A stretch of DNA of 64,000 nucleotides, taken from NCBI GenBank assembly GCA_947630705.1, contig CANRIK010000018.1, positions 247,987 through 311,986 on the forward strand. The letters run 5' to 3'. Under the pieces are notes generated by a model that saw nothing but the letters and a program-made list of their open reading frames with translations, did not search any database and was not told the origin of the DNA. The DNA is from an uncultured Clostridia bacterium. GTDB taxonomy: Bacteria; Bacillota; Clostridia; Christensenellales; Borkfalkiaceae. Positions 1 to 9,014 of this stretch are shown here, in pieces (the stretch's first letter is position 1; every line of letters starts with the position of its first letter). The position numbers and the translations under genes are program-made.

Positions 1-1
1 A

Positions 2-97
2 TTCGTTGAAATCAAATCGCAGTCGCCCGACCATCCGGCCACGCTCTGTGCGGAGGAAACGAGCTATCTGAAATTCTACGTTTTAAATATAATCTGA
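2..97 (+). CDS. 3' end of an unidentified gene (partial)
   Basis: An open frame enters from the left edge and ends at TGA after 31 codons; the last residues read AEETSYLKFYVLNII. It stays open from base 2 and is followed by a hairpin terminator, as expected for the tail of a gene on the plus strand. The fragment is too short for me to assign a family, so no function is proposed. It converges on serS. Confidence 0.5.
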   Translation, partial: FVEIKSQSPDHPATLCAEETSYLKFYVLNII

Positions 98-151
98 CGA
101 AAATCATGTATTTATGTGTAACATAGTACTTTGCAAACAGCCTAAACACGC

Positions 152-180
152 AAAAACCGCGGTTTTACCGCGGTTTTTTA
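152..180. terminator. Bidirectional intrinsic terminator
   Basis: AAAACCGCGG and CCGCGGTTTT form a 10-bp stem with T runs on both strands. It lies between the converging partial gene and serS and can serve both. Confidence 0.85.
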
Positions 181-204
181 TTTATCTATAAATTTAAACG
201 CTAC

Positions 205-1497
205 TCATTTCTTCGGAGAAATTTTACAGAGTCCACCCATATATTTACGCAAAGGTTCCGGAATAAATACGCTTCCGTCTGCTTGAAGATGATTTTCAAG
301 GAATGCAATGAGCATTCTCGGAGGAGCGACTACGGTATTGTTCAAAGTATGCGCAAATTCATTTTTACCTGTTTTTTCGTTTTTAAATCTTATTCCGAGA
401 CGGCGAGCCTGTGCGTCCGTTAAATTGGAACAGCTACCCACCTCGAAGTACTTGCCCTGTCTGGGGCTCCACGCCTCCACGTCGCAACTCTTGTATTTCA
501 AATCGGCAAGGTCGCCGGAACAGCAAATAAGCTGTCTTACGGGGATTTCCATTGATACAAAAAGTTCAACAGTATAACGCCACATCTTTTCGTACCATTC
601 GTCGCTCTCTTCGGGCTTGCATATTACTATCATCTCTTGCTTTTCGAATTGATGAATACGATAGATTCCACGCTCCTCTATACCGTGCGCCCCCTTCTCT
701 TTTCTGAAACAGGGTGAATACGAAGTGAGCGTCAAAGGCAGTTGACTTTCAGGTATTGTCTGCCCCATAAATCTGCCGATCATAGAGTGCTCCGACGTAC
801 CGATCAAATACAGGTCCTCGCCCTCTATTTTATACATCATGCCTTCCATTTCTTCAAAAGACATTACTCCCGAAACGACTTCGCTCCTGATCATAAACGG
901 AGGTATGCAATACGTAAAGCCTTTATCAATCATAAAGTCTCTCGCATAGGTTATGACCGCGGAATGCAGACGGGCAATATCTCCCGTAAGATAGTAAAAA
1001 CCGTTGCCGCTTGTGCGCCGAGCGCTGTCGAGGTCTATTCCGCCGAGTTTTTCGAGTATATCGAGATGATAAGGTACCTCAAACGGCTTGTCCGCAGCCT
1101 TTAAAAATACCTCGCCCTGAACGTTCTCGCTGTCATCTTTGCCTATGGGAACATCGTCGGCAATCATATTCGGAATAGCGCATAGTACTTTCTTCAAAGA
1201 AAGCTCTATTTCCGCACTCTCTTTCTCAATCTCCGCAACGCGGTCATTATTTTCCTTCGACGCCGCTTTTGCCTTTTCCGCTTCGTCCTTTTTGCCCTCG
1301 CGCATCAAAGAACCTATTTCCTTGGCAATGCGATTTCGGTCGGCGCGGCGCCTGTCGCCCTCCTGTTGAAGTTCACGACGTTTCTTATCGAGAGAAAGAA
1401 CTTCATCTACAAGCGGAAGTTTATGGTGCTGAAACTTCTTTTTGATATTTTCCCGAACGGCTTCGGGATTTTCACGTATGAAATTTATGTCTAACAT
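205..1497 (-). CDS. serS: Seryl-tRNA synthetase
   Basis: Charges tRNA-Ser with serine (class II aminoacyl-tRNA synthetase, cytosolic homodimer). The 430 residues match the usual length. Residues 1 to about 110 form the charged, Lys/Glu-rich coiled-coil arm that grips the long variable arm of tRNA-Ser. The motif 2 loop is visible as FRKEKGAHGIEERGIYRIHQ, and motif 3 lies in the segment TLNNTVVAPPRMLIAFLENH. The tail ending IPEPLRKYMGG is typical. It is monocistronic, with a terminator at 152-180. I saw no T-box leader: only about 120 bases separate it from the divergent ATPase gene. A tRNA-Ser gene is encoded at 23.3 kb. Confidence 0.97.
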   Translation of the reverse strand: MLDINFIRENPEAVRENIKKKFQHHKLPLVDEVLSLDKKRRELQQEGDRRRADRNRIAKEIGSLMREGKKDEAEKAKAASKENNDRVAEIEKESAEIELSLKKVLCAIPNMIADDVPIGKDDSENVQGEVFLKAADKPFEVPYHLDILEKLGGIDLDSARRTSGNGFYYLTGDIARLHSAVITYARDFMIDKGFTYCIPPFMIRSEVVSGVMSFEEMEGMMYKIEGEDLYLIGTSEHSMIGRFMGQTIPESQLPLTLTSYSPCFRKEKGAHGIEERGIYRIHQFEKQEMIVICKPEESDEWYEKMWRYTVELFVSMEIPVRQLICCSGDLADLKYKSCDVEAWSPRQGKYFEVGSCSNLTDAQARRLGIRFKNEKTGKNEFAHTLNNTVVAPPRMLIAFLENHLQADGSVFIPEPLRKYMGGLCKISPKK

Positions 1498-1551
1498 ACT
1501 TCAATTATAATTCAAATATTTTGTAAATGCAATTAATTTATTCTTAATATC

Positions 1552-1580
1552 TTGAAAAACGCTATTTTTTATGTTATAAT
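1552..1580 (+). promoter_or_regulatory. Sigma-A promoter of the P-type ATPase gene
   Basis: TTGAAA (1552-1557) and TATAAT (1575-1580) are separated by 17 bases. A second TATAAT at 1602-1607 has no well-placed -35 element. Confidence 0.7.
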
Positions 1581-1621
1581 ATAGTTTGAAATTTTTTGTG
1601 ATATAATATAGTTTAAAGGTT

Positions 1622-4306
1622 ATGAGTAAGATATTTTTCAAAAGTCAGAGCAAAGACTCCGACAAGCAAAAAGAAAATGCGAAAGTTTCCGATGAGACTG
1701 CGGCAACGACCGACAGTATTCAGACTACAATGTTCCCATCGGAAGAATACCCTTCGGAAGATACTTCCGAACAGAGTGCGGTAGACAAGAAAAAACTGTT
1801 GAAATATTTCAAGCGGCATCCTAAAAAGGAAGCCAACATGAAGGTTGACAGGTTTTCTCCCAAACTGAATATGGGTCTTACCGCCGCGCAAGTGGAAACA
1901 AGATTCAGTCAATTTCTGTTCAACGAAACGAATAAACAGTACTCTCGTTCATATGCGAGCATATTTATAGGAAATATCTGCACGTTTTTCAACCTACTCT
2001 GCCTACTTGCCGGAATTGCTCTGATTCTCGCAAACACGCAGGGCTTCTCAAACTATCTTGTTCTGATAATTACCGCCGCGAACATATCCATAGGCATTAT
2101 TCAGGAAATACGTTCCAAACGCTCCATAGACAAGCTCGCAATTTTGGCAACCAATTCTGTTAAAGTGATACGCGACGGCGAAGTAATGGAAATTCCGGCC
2201 AAAGAAATAGTGCTGGACGATATCATCTTACTTGAAACCGGAAATCAGGTGCCTGCCGACTGTCTGCTTGCCGAAGGCAACGTTGAAGTAAACGAAAGTC
2301 TTTTGACAGGTGAAAGCATACCTATCAAAAAGAGCATAGGCGATACGCTTTACGCCGGAAGTTTTATATCAAGCGGAAACGGAAAATTCAGAGTCGAAAA
2401 GGTCGGCAAAGAGACATATCTCGAAAAACTGACTGCAAAGGCAAAAAAATATAAGCGTCCCAACTCCGAACTTATGAATTCCACAAAGCTCATAATAAAG
2501 GGCATATCCCTTCTTATTATTCCAATCGCGATAGGAAGTTTTCTAATTGCCCTTCACAATACCGGAGCCGACGCCGCTTTTGCTTCCGTCAAAGACTGGA
2601 TTTTCCCGGCAGAAGTCAATTACGCCATGCAACGAACCTGCACAGTCGTAATAGGTATGATTCCTTCGGGAATGTTGCTTTTGACGTCGATTGCGCTTGC
2701 TTGGGGAATTATACGTCTGACAAAGTGCCGTACCCTCGTTCAGGACATGTATTCTCTTGAAATGCTGGCAAGAGTAAACGTTTTGTGCCTTGATAAGACA
2801 GGAACCATAACCGACGGCCGCATGAGACTGAACGACACCATAATTTTGAATACAATAGGCGATCTGTCGCTTAACGACATAATGGGCAGCATGCTTGCGA
2901 GCCTGCAAGACAACAACCAGACTGCAATAGCTCTGTATAATCATTTCGGATTCAGCGATAAACTCACTCCTATCACCAAAATCCCGTTCTCTTCAAAGCG
3001 TAAGCTGTCGGCCGTGACTTTCGACGACGTTGGAACGTTTGTCATGGGCGCACCCGAATTTGTTTTGAAACCCTATCCGGCAAAAGTCGAGAGGATTGTA
3101 AAACAATATGCGCAGATGGGGCTCAGGGTAATTGTGGTCGCACATTCTCCGGCTCCTATCGTCTCCGATAAATTGCCGGCAGTTTTAAAACCCGTTGCAA
3201 TCATTTCGCTCGCAGACAATATCCGCGAAGACGCCGTAAACACTATAAAATGGTTTAAAGAAAACGACGTAAACGTAAAAGTAATTTCCGGCGATAACCC
3301 CGTAACCGTTGCCGAGGTCGCAAAGCGCGCGGGCATAGCCGGAGCGGAAAAATTCATATCTTTGGACGGGCTCAACGACAAGGAAGTTGAAAACGTGGCA
3401 AATAAATACACTGTCTTCGGAAGAGTTTCTCCCGAACAGAAAGCAATACTTGTCCGCGCAATCAAATCTGCCGGAAATACCGTTGCAATGACCGGAGACG
3501 GAGTAAACGACATACTCGCCCTGAAAGAAGCCGATTGCGCCGTATCCGTTGCGTCAGGAAGCGAAGCCGCAAGAAACGTAAGTCACCTCGTACTTATGGA
3601 TAACAACTTCAATTCGATGCCAAAGGTCGTTGCGGAAGGCAGAAGAGTCATTAATAACATTAAAAACTCCTCCTCTCTATACCTCATGAAGACGCTGTTT
3701 ACGGCAATGCTTGCAATAATATGCATAGCTCTGGGTCAACCTTATCTCTTTATGCCGCAGAATATGCTTTTGTTGGAGACTGCCATAATTGCCGTTCCCT
3801 CTTTCTTCCTATCTCTTCAACCAAATAAAGAGAGAGTCGAGGGCAAATTCATAACGCACGTTATGAGCGAAGCTATAACGGGCGCTTTGACAATGATTAT
3901 ATGCGTAATGTCGATGTATACAACCTATCACATAAATCATTATGTATTCGGCATGGATACGTTCGATAAATTCTATAAACCGATGTGTATGCTCGCCCTC
4001 ACTTTCTCCGGATTCGTAATGGTTTACAGAACATGCAGGCCTTTGAACGTTTACAGAACAGTACTTTGTCTTGCGGTCTTAACCGTTTGTATAGTGTCGT
4101 TCTCCGTTCCGCTAATAACCGACTCTCTGTTCTACACGGGCTGGATGGAACTTGAATGGGATTATGCCTTTATACTTATTGTCGTTGTGGTAATTGAAGC
4201 GGCTTTCCCCATCTCCGGCTGGCTGATAAAACTGACCCAGTTGCTTATGCCGTCGTCGGGAGCATCAAAACAGCAATATTCGCAAAAATCCCCGAATAGT
4301 CATTAA
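1622..4306 (+). CDS. P-type cation-transporting ATPase, CtpE-like
   Basis: An 894-residue membrane ion pump of the HAD/P-type superfamily. Visible motifs are TGES in the actuator domain, the phosphorylation site DKTGT (Asp at about residue 391), and the hinge TGDGVND near residues 622-628. There are two hydrophobic helices before the actuator domain, a pair around the M4 motif MIPSGM (an IPEG-like site), and about six after the P domain. M4 and the overall layout resemble the CtpE group (Ca2+ uptake in mycobacteria); the cation here cannot be read from sequence. The first 80 residues are a charged, Ser/Glu-rich extension with no recognised domain. The AAAGG before ATG is only 2 bases away, so the start is less certain than the rest. 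Confidence 0.88.
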   Translation: MSKIFFKSQSKDSDKQKENAKVSDETAATTDSIQTTMFPSEEYPSEDTSEQSAVDKKKLLKYFKRHPKKEANMKVDRFSPKLNMGLTAAQVETRFSQFLFNETNKQYSRSYASIFIGNICTFFNLLCLLAGIALILANTQGFSNYLVLIITAANISIGIIQEIRSKRSIDKLAILATNSVKVIRDGEVMEIPAKEIVLDDIILLETGNQVPADCLLAEGNVEVNESLLTGESIPIKKSIGDTLYAGSFISSGNGKFRVEKVGKETYLEKLTAKAKKYKRPNSELMNSTKLIIKGISLLIIPIAIGSFLIALHNTGADAAFASVKDWIFPAEVNYAMQRTCTVVIGMIPSGMLLLTSIALAWGIIRLTKCRTLVQDMYSLEMLARVNVLCLDKTGTITDGRMRLNDTIILNTIGDLSLNDIMGSMLASLQDNNQTAIALYNHFGFSDKLTPITKIPFSSKRKLSAVTFDDVGTFVMGAPEFVLKPYPAKVERIVKQYAQMGLRVIVVAHSPAPIVSDKLPAVLKPVAIISLADNIREDAVNTIKWFKENDVNVKVISGDNPVTVAEVAKRAGIAGAEKFISLDGLNDKEVENVANKYTVFGRVSPEQKAILVRAIKSAGNTVAMTGDGVNDILALKEADCAVSVASGSEAARNVSHLVLMDNNFNSMPKVVAEGRRVINNIKNSSSLYLMKTLFTAMLAIICIALGQPYLFMPQNMLLLETAIIAVPSFFLSLQPNKERVEGKFITHVMSEAITGALTMIICVMSMYTTYHINHYVFGMDTFDKFYKPMCMLALTFSGFVMVYRTCRPLNVYRTVLCLAVLTVCIVSFSVPLITDSLFYTGWMELEWDYAFILIVVVVIEAAFPISGWLIKLTQLLMPSSGASKQQYSQKSPNSH

Positions 4307-4382
4307 AATAATTCGGGATAAGTACAATTATTTTATTGTTACAACGGCATGTTTTCATACTTTAAATGAAATTTCAAATTTA

Positions 4383-4410
4383 AAAAGCGGTCGATTATCG
4401 ACCGCTTTTA
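4383..4410. terminator. Bidirectional intrinsic terminator
   Basis: AAAGCGGTCGA and TCGACCGCTTT form a perfect stem with A and T flanks. It lies between the convergent ATPase and aminopeptidase genes. Confidence 0.85.
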
Positions 4411-4437
4411 TATTTTATATCTATATGATTTTACAAT

Positions 4438-5661
4438 TTAAATTGCCCAATTCCCGTCTTTGAAAATTTGAATTCGCTTACCGTCGCGGCTCACACCCTC
4501 TATCGACAAATCCTTACTGCCGATCATAAAATCCACATGAATCATGGAATCGTTTATGCCGGCGGCCTTACATTCCTCCACCGTCATATTTTCATACCCG
4601 TTCAGCGTTTCGTTAAATCCCCTGCCTAACGCAAGATGACAGCTCGCATTTTCGTCGAACAATGTATTATAGAACAGAATACCCGTATTGTTTATAGGGC
4701 TGTCGTAAGCAATAAGCGCCACTTCTCCGAGTCGGGCTGCTCCCTCGTCCATGGCCACCATTTTTTCGAGTACATCCTGATTTTTCTCGGCATGAACCTC
4801 TACAACTCTGCCGTTCTCAAATCTCATCCAGAAGTTTTCGATTAGTTTACCCTGATATGACAGAGGTTTTGTTGCAACGACTTTCCCCTCCGCACGACCT
4901 TTCATCGGAGTTGTAAATACTTCCTCACTGGGAATATTGGGGTTAAATATCGCAGATCCGAGAGTCTTTTCGCTGCCCCCCACGAATTTTCCGCGAGGAT
5001 TGAGCCAAACCTTGAAATCAGTGCCGTTGGCGCTCTTATATTCCAATTCGGCAAGATTGAAATCGTTTAAAAGTTTGCAGTGATTGGCAAGTTCCGCATT
5101 GTGCTTTTCCCAAGCCTCTACGGGATTTCCGTCGACGCGTGAAGTTAAAAGAATTGCTTCCCACAACTTTTCGACAGCTTCCCCGACGGGAATATCAGGG
5201 AATATTTTATGAGCCCATTCTTTGCCAGGGACTGCGGCTATGCACCATTGATATTTATTTTCAAGCGCTTCCCTGTACGGCTTGACCAATGGAAATTTAT
5301 TCATATTTGCCTTTGCTATTTTTTCGCTGTCTGTACCGTTCAATCCGTCCGGATCGTCTGAATCGAGCCATAACATGCAAGGCAATTTATCTACTTTATG
5401 CTGCCATTCGGCTTTTTCTATATCCGTCATCTCCGAAAGAGATTCCAAAGTCCTGTAATTATAGTGCAATTTTGCCAAAGGCATATATGCCCACTCCACT
5501 TTTACGCGCGAGGCTCCGCGCTTATAACATTCTTCAACAACGGTCATCACAAACTCGGGCTGGTCTAAACCGCAGTTTATTATAACTTCCTGCCCTTTAT
5601 TGACATTGAGTCCCGTTTTAACAATCAATTCCGCATATTTTTGTAATCTTTCTTTTTGCAT
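4438..5661 (-). CDS. M29-family aminopeptidase (AmpS/PepS type)
   Basis: Metallo-aminopeptidase that removes N-terminal residues from peptides in the cytosol. The 407 residues fit the M29 (thermophilic aminopeptidase) family. Visible family stretches are HLALGRGF and IHVDFMIGSKDLSIEG, which carry candidate metal-ligand His and Asp residues, and the C-terminal segment GKRIQIFKDGNWAI. The start has a GAGG Shine-Dalgarno 8 bases upstream. It is a single-gene unit ending at the shared terminator; the upstream neighbour is a TetR gene on the same strand about 100 bases away. Substrate preference cannot be deduced. Confidence 0.92.
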   Translation of the reverse strand: MQKERLQKYAELIVKTGLNVNKGQEVIINCGLDQPEFVMTVVEECYKRGASRVKVEWAYMPLAKLHYNYRTLESLSEMTDIEKAEWQHKVDKLPCMLWLDSDDPDGLNGTDSEKIAKANMNKFPLVKPYREALENKYQWCIAAVPGKEWAHKIFPDIPVGEAVEKLWEAILLTSRVDGNPVEAWEKHNAELANHCKLLNDFNLAELEYKSANGTDFKVWLNPRGKFVGGSEKTLGSAIFNPNIPSEEVFTTPMKGRAEGKVVATKPLSYQGKLIENFWMRFENGRVVEVHAEKNQDVLEKMVAMDEGAARLGEVALIAYDSPINNTGILFYNTLFDENASCHLALGRGFNETLNGYENMTVEECKAAGINDSMIHVDFMIGSKDLSIEGVSRDGKRIQIFKDGNWAI

Positions 5662-5760
5662 ATTAAATCCTCATAATAATCCTTTATTTTATTGTAAACT
5701 TTTTTACCCCTCTTCAATCGCATATACTTGGTTTTAATCGCCGTTTTTCGGCAAGAGCCG

Positions 5761-6285
5761 TCAACTTTCGGAAATATTTAGCGAATTTACGAAAATTCCG
5801 GCGATGGATTCCACGGATTCCTTACAGTCTCCGTCAAGCCATGCCATGGACACATTAAACAACATTCCGGCATAGAGATAGGGCAAATATGGATTCCTAT
5901 CCTGATACTCTCTGTCAAACGTGGACACAAACATTTTATTCAGATAATCCAAATATACATATTCGAGCCTTGCTTTTCTTATCAATCTGAAAGGCGTTTT
6001 ATTCTCTTTAAATGTAGAGAACACGTCGTTTGCAATCATGATATAATCCTCTTTACAGCGCGGATAGAACCTCTGCCCGAACATAAAACCCTTTGTGTTA
6101 TGTTCAAAGTAATAGTATATCACATCCTCTTTGCGTTTGAAATAGCGATAAAAAGTCGCTCTTCCCACTCCGGCCTTTCTCGCTATATCCGTGACGCTTA
6201 TCCTTTCAAACTCATATTCGTTCATCAATTTAAACAGAGCCTGAACTATATAATACCTCGAATACTCTTCCGGCGTGTAATCCAT
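5761..6285 (-). CDS. TetR-family transcriptional regulator
   Basis: A 174-residue DNA-binding regulator. The N-terminal helix-turn-helix reads ISVTDIARKAGVGRATFYRYFKRKEDV, a standard TetR signature; the C-terminal ligand domain is of the short clostridial type. I chose the start at MDYTPEEY (6285) because GCGGAGG sits about 8 bases upstream; a longer frame to 6324 lacks a ribosome site. It is divergent from the two membrane-protein genes at 6.5-8.0 kb and may regulate them, but no clear operator palindrome was found between them. The effector is unknown. Confidence 0.88.
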   Translation of the reverse strand: MDYTPEEYSRYYIVQALFKLMNEYEFERISVTDIARKAGVGRATFYRYFKRKEDVIYYYFEHNTKGFMFGQRFYPRCKEDYIMIANDVFSTFKENKTPFRLIRKARLEYVYLDYLNKMFVSTFDREYQDRNPYLPYLYAGMLFNVSMAWLDGDCKESVESIAGIFVNSLNISES

Positions 6286-6465
6286 GATACAAAACCTCCG
6301 CTTTTGTCTTTTTTGCATCGACATTTCGTGCGCATCTGTCTATTCGGTTTTTTCTACGCTTGATATCCGAAACTTCACATGATATGATACACTTGTCTTA
6401 CGAAAAAGTCAACCTATGCGCGCAAAGGAAACTTGCGTAAGTCGAATATCAATAAGGAGTACATT

Positions 6466-7002
6466 ATGGAAGAAAAAAATTTTATTTCATACGAATACAA
6501 GACCGTAATCGTCAAAGCCGCAGAGCAATATAGGGCAACGGATATGTACGAGGCGTTCGGTTGGGAAATCAATTCAACGACGTCGAATATTGCCGGCAAA
6601 GTCACTTTATCGATGAAAAGAGACAGAAAACAAAAGCACAAACAGGAGCTTGCAAAATTGGAAAGACAAGCCGAAGACCTTATAGTTACCATTGACAGTT
6701 TGCAACGTTCGAAAACTATGGGTGCAAGCATATTCGCCTATATCTTCGGCATTGTTTCGGTGTTGATTCTGGGCGGAGGCATGTGCCTTGTAATGCTCAT
6801 GGAGAACAGCACGCCGGCCATTGTGATTGGAATCGTTTTGGGCGTAATCGGCATTGCTCTCTGCTGTATTAATTATTTGATATACAGAAAACTTGCGGAC
6901 AAAAAAATAAGACAGGTCTTGCCGATTATCGATGCAAACGAAGAAAAACTTGCAAATCTTTTGGAACAAGGCAACGATTTATTGTACGCAGAACTTATAT
7001 AA
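6466..7002 (+). CDS. Unknown two-helix membrane protein
   Basis: 178 residues, family not recognised. Residues 1-65 are soluble and mixed charged, followed by a Lys/Gln-rich, probably helical stretch. Two hydrophobic segments follow, about residues 87-109 (IFAYIFGIVSVLILGGGMCLVM) and 117-138 (AIVIGIVLGVIGIALCCINYLIY). The tail is charged. The start at 6466 is fixed by AAGGAG 7 bases upstream; the longer upstream frame is not used. The stop lies 19 bases before the next gene, so the two are probably cotranscribed. The divergent TetR gene at 5761 is the only regulatory candidate nearby. Confidence 0.7.
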   Translation: MEEKNFISYEYKTVIVKAAEQYRATDMYEAFGWEINSTTSNIAGKVTLSMKRDRKQKHKQELAKLERQAEDLIVTIDSLQRSKTMGASIFAYIFGIVSVLILGGGMCLVMLMENSTPAIVIGIVLGVIGIALCCINYLIYRKLADKKIRQVLPIIDANEEKLANLLEQGNDLLYAELI

Positions 7003-7021
7003 AAATTCAAAGGAGCCCGAC

Positions 7022-7969
7022 ATGAAAAATCCCTTTCGCAAATATGCCGAAATGTCATACGAGCAAAAGACATTAATTAATGCCGCCGTCGGATTATGTT
7101 TTTCCACCTTACTGACATGCGGAAAATTGATTATCGGGCTCCTTTTCGATTACAATTTATGCATAGTTGCAGTCTACACGTTTGCTCTGCTCTTTGCCAA
7201 ATACGAATGTGTAAGCGGCGCAAAATCCGATCGCCCTTTTCAAAAACAAAATTTCATCGTCGCGCTGTTTATTTTAATTTCCAGCATATCATACATAGCG
7301 TTTATGGCAAGTTCTTTTTTTACGGTGCGAGAGCATAAATCTCATACAATTTACTATGTTGCTCTTCTCGCATTCATAGCCTTTTGCGAATTTGGTTTCT
7401 CAATAGCCGGAATCTTTAAAACAAAAAACAAGGGACATTATTACAGAAATATCAAAATAATAAATTTCTGCTTTGCATTGATTGCCATATTGACTACTCA
7501 AATAACCATATTGGACTTTACTTCCACGTACGGAGTGGATTATTTCAATGCCGCTTCGGGAATAGGCGTCGGAGTAATCATAGCTATTTGCGCCGTCTGT
7601 ATTCTTATAGCGCCGAAAATAGGAATAACTGACAGGGAGCACAACGTATTTAAATTGATTGACAGGTCAAAAAACACTTTGCCCATCGAAAACAACGAAA
7701 CAATAGTACTTACGCTGTGCGAGAGCTTTGTTTACGGCTCATATTATTACAGCGCCGAAATTCAAAACGATATTTTGGACGGCTACATAGTTTCCGGCAA
7801 ATCGCTATGGAAAAGAATGCATATCATATTGAAAATTCTATGCTGTATACTCTCCGAAATACTTATTTTCGTATGGCTTATAGGAAGGTTTATCTTTTTT
7901 ATCCGTTCCGCAAATTTACCGCGGCGGTTGGAAATGAAAATGCTGCAAAACGGATTTGCGAGAATTTGA
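7022..7969 (+). CDS. Unknown polytopic membrane protein
   Basis: 315 residues with about seven hydrophobic segments spread from residue 20 to the C-terminus and a basic tail. I recognise no family. The first part is a short amphipathic N-terminus (MKNPFRKYAEMSYEQK); a hydrophilic loop around residues 205-245 precedes the last helix. The start at 7022 has AAAGGAG 6 bases upstream; an upstream in-frame ATG at 6932 lies inside the preceding gene and is rejected. It ends before a strong terminator and forms a two-gene unit with the protein at 6466-7002. Confidence 0.65.
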   Translation: MKNPFRKYAEMSYEQKTLINAAVGLCFSTLLTCGKLIIGLLFDYNLCIVAVYTFALLFAKYECVSGAKSDRPFQKQNFIVALFILISSISYIAFMASSFFTVREHKSHTIYYVALLAFIAFCEFGFSIAGIFKTKNKGHYYRNIKIINFCFALIAILTTQITILDFTSTYGVDYFNAASGIGVGVIIAICAVCILIAPKIGITDREHNVFKLIDRSKNTLPIENNETIVLTLCESFVYGSYYYSAEIQNDILDGYIVSGKSLWKRMHIILKILCCILSEILIFVWLIGRFIFFIRSANLPRRLEMKMLQNGFARI

Positions 7970-7991
7970 ATCGAACTCGTCTATTAAATTT

Positions 7992-8026
7992 AAAATCAGG
8001 CTGTCCCTTTTGGACAGCCTGATTTT
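7992..8026 (+). terminator. Intrinsic terminator
   Basis: AAAATCAGGCTGTCC pairs perfectly with GGACAGCCTGATTTT across a 5-base loop. It lies between the convergent membrane-protein operon and the ABC permease gene. Confidence 0.8.
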
Positions 8027-8067
8027 CAGTTGAGACGGAATATCCGTACCCCATTCAAATATGTAAA

Positions 8068-9012
8068 TTACTTTCTTTTTTTATTTTTTATTATTACTAT
8101 TGCGATATATGCCGCAAACAAAACAAGGCAAGCTCCCAACAATATAACGTACATAGCCCAAACGGGAATCTGTACGCCGCCGGAAAAATTCAAACCGTTG
8201 AAATCTCCGCCGAAATGCAGGTTTGCGTCGAAGCCGTCCAAAAGTCCCTCTCTTCCCACCTGAGGCAGTCCGAGTTCGGTAAGTTTATCCACATAACTCG
8301 TCATAAAATGATTTCGCATTATACCTACGCTGTAAGTCCCGGGCAGACAGCAGATGAAAGTTCTCATTCCGGAAGCAAACTGCGAAAGCGGCATATACGC
8401 TCCGCATATAAATCCGTACATGCTCGATACAAGCGTCGAAATCGCGGAGAGTCCGCCCTGCGAAGAGATAAAGCTCTCGATAATGCCCGAAAGCAGAGTG
8501 CCGAACAATACACTGCATAAAATATCCGCAAAAATTTTCATTATATCGATAAACGTGAGACACCATCCTACTATCGCAAGATATACAAGCCCAACAACAA
8601 ACACAGAAAGTACAACTATCAAGGTTGCAATATAATTTGCAATAAAATAACTGACGGAAAGCGTTGTGCCCTTTACGGGAGTTATCAGAAAATCATTAAT
8701 CGTATTTTCCATTTTATCACTGACCATAACCGCGTTAGAACATACGGCGACCGTTACCGAACTTACTGCAAGAATGGACGAGAGCAGCCAACTTCCGGCA
8801 AGTCCTTCCAAAACTCTCGGCTCCGACAGTTCAAAGCCGCAGCTTTTGAAAATCCCATTGAAACTGTCCATGTATACGCTTCGCAGAAAAGTCACGAACA
8901 GCACAAGCAATATCATCGGAGTTATAAGTGAAACGAAGAACAAAAATTTATCTTTGAAATAACATTTTATATTGCGCTTCACGAGCGCGCCGAGTTTTAT
9001 TAATTCGTTCAT
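8068..9012 (-). CDS. ABC-2 type transporter permease
   Basis: 314-residue inner-membrane half of an ABC exporter. The first helix is near residues 21-44, followed by a large extracytoplasmic loop with RSVYMDSFNGIFKSCGF, then five more hydrophobic segments. This is the ABC-2 (drug, antibiotic or polysaccharide export) plan. The last helix ends in a Lys/Arg tail. It starts 2 bases after the ATPase stop, and a TetR gene precedes the ATPase, so this is a three-gene TetR-ATPase-permease unit. The cargo is unknown; multidrug or peptide efflux is the usual role of such TetR-linked pairs. Confidence 0.88.
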   Translation of the reverse strand: MNELIKLGALVKRNIKCYFKDKFLFFVSLITPMILLVLFVTFLRSVYMDSFNGIFKSCGFELSEPRVLEGLAGSWLLSSILAVSSVTVAVCSNAVMVSDKMENTINDFLITPVKGTTLSVSYFIANYIATLIVVLSVFVVGLVYLAIVGWCLTFIDIMKIFADILCSVLFGTLLSGIIESFISSQGGLSAISTLVSSMYGFICGAYMPLSQFASGMRTFICCLPGTYSVGIMRNHFMTSYVDKLTELGLPQVGREGLLDGFDANLHFGGDFNGLNFSGGVQIPVWAMYVILLGACLVLFAAYIAIVIIKNKKRK

Positions 9013-9014
9013 AT

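Noticed and set aside
1498..1621. Possible T-box riboswitch before serS
   Set aside because: The gap is only about 120 bases, AT-rich, and lacks the T-box sequence, specifier stem and antiterminator.
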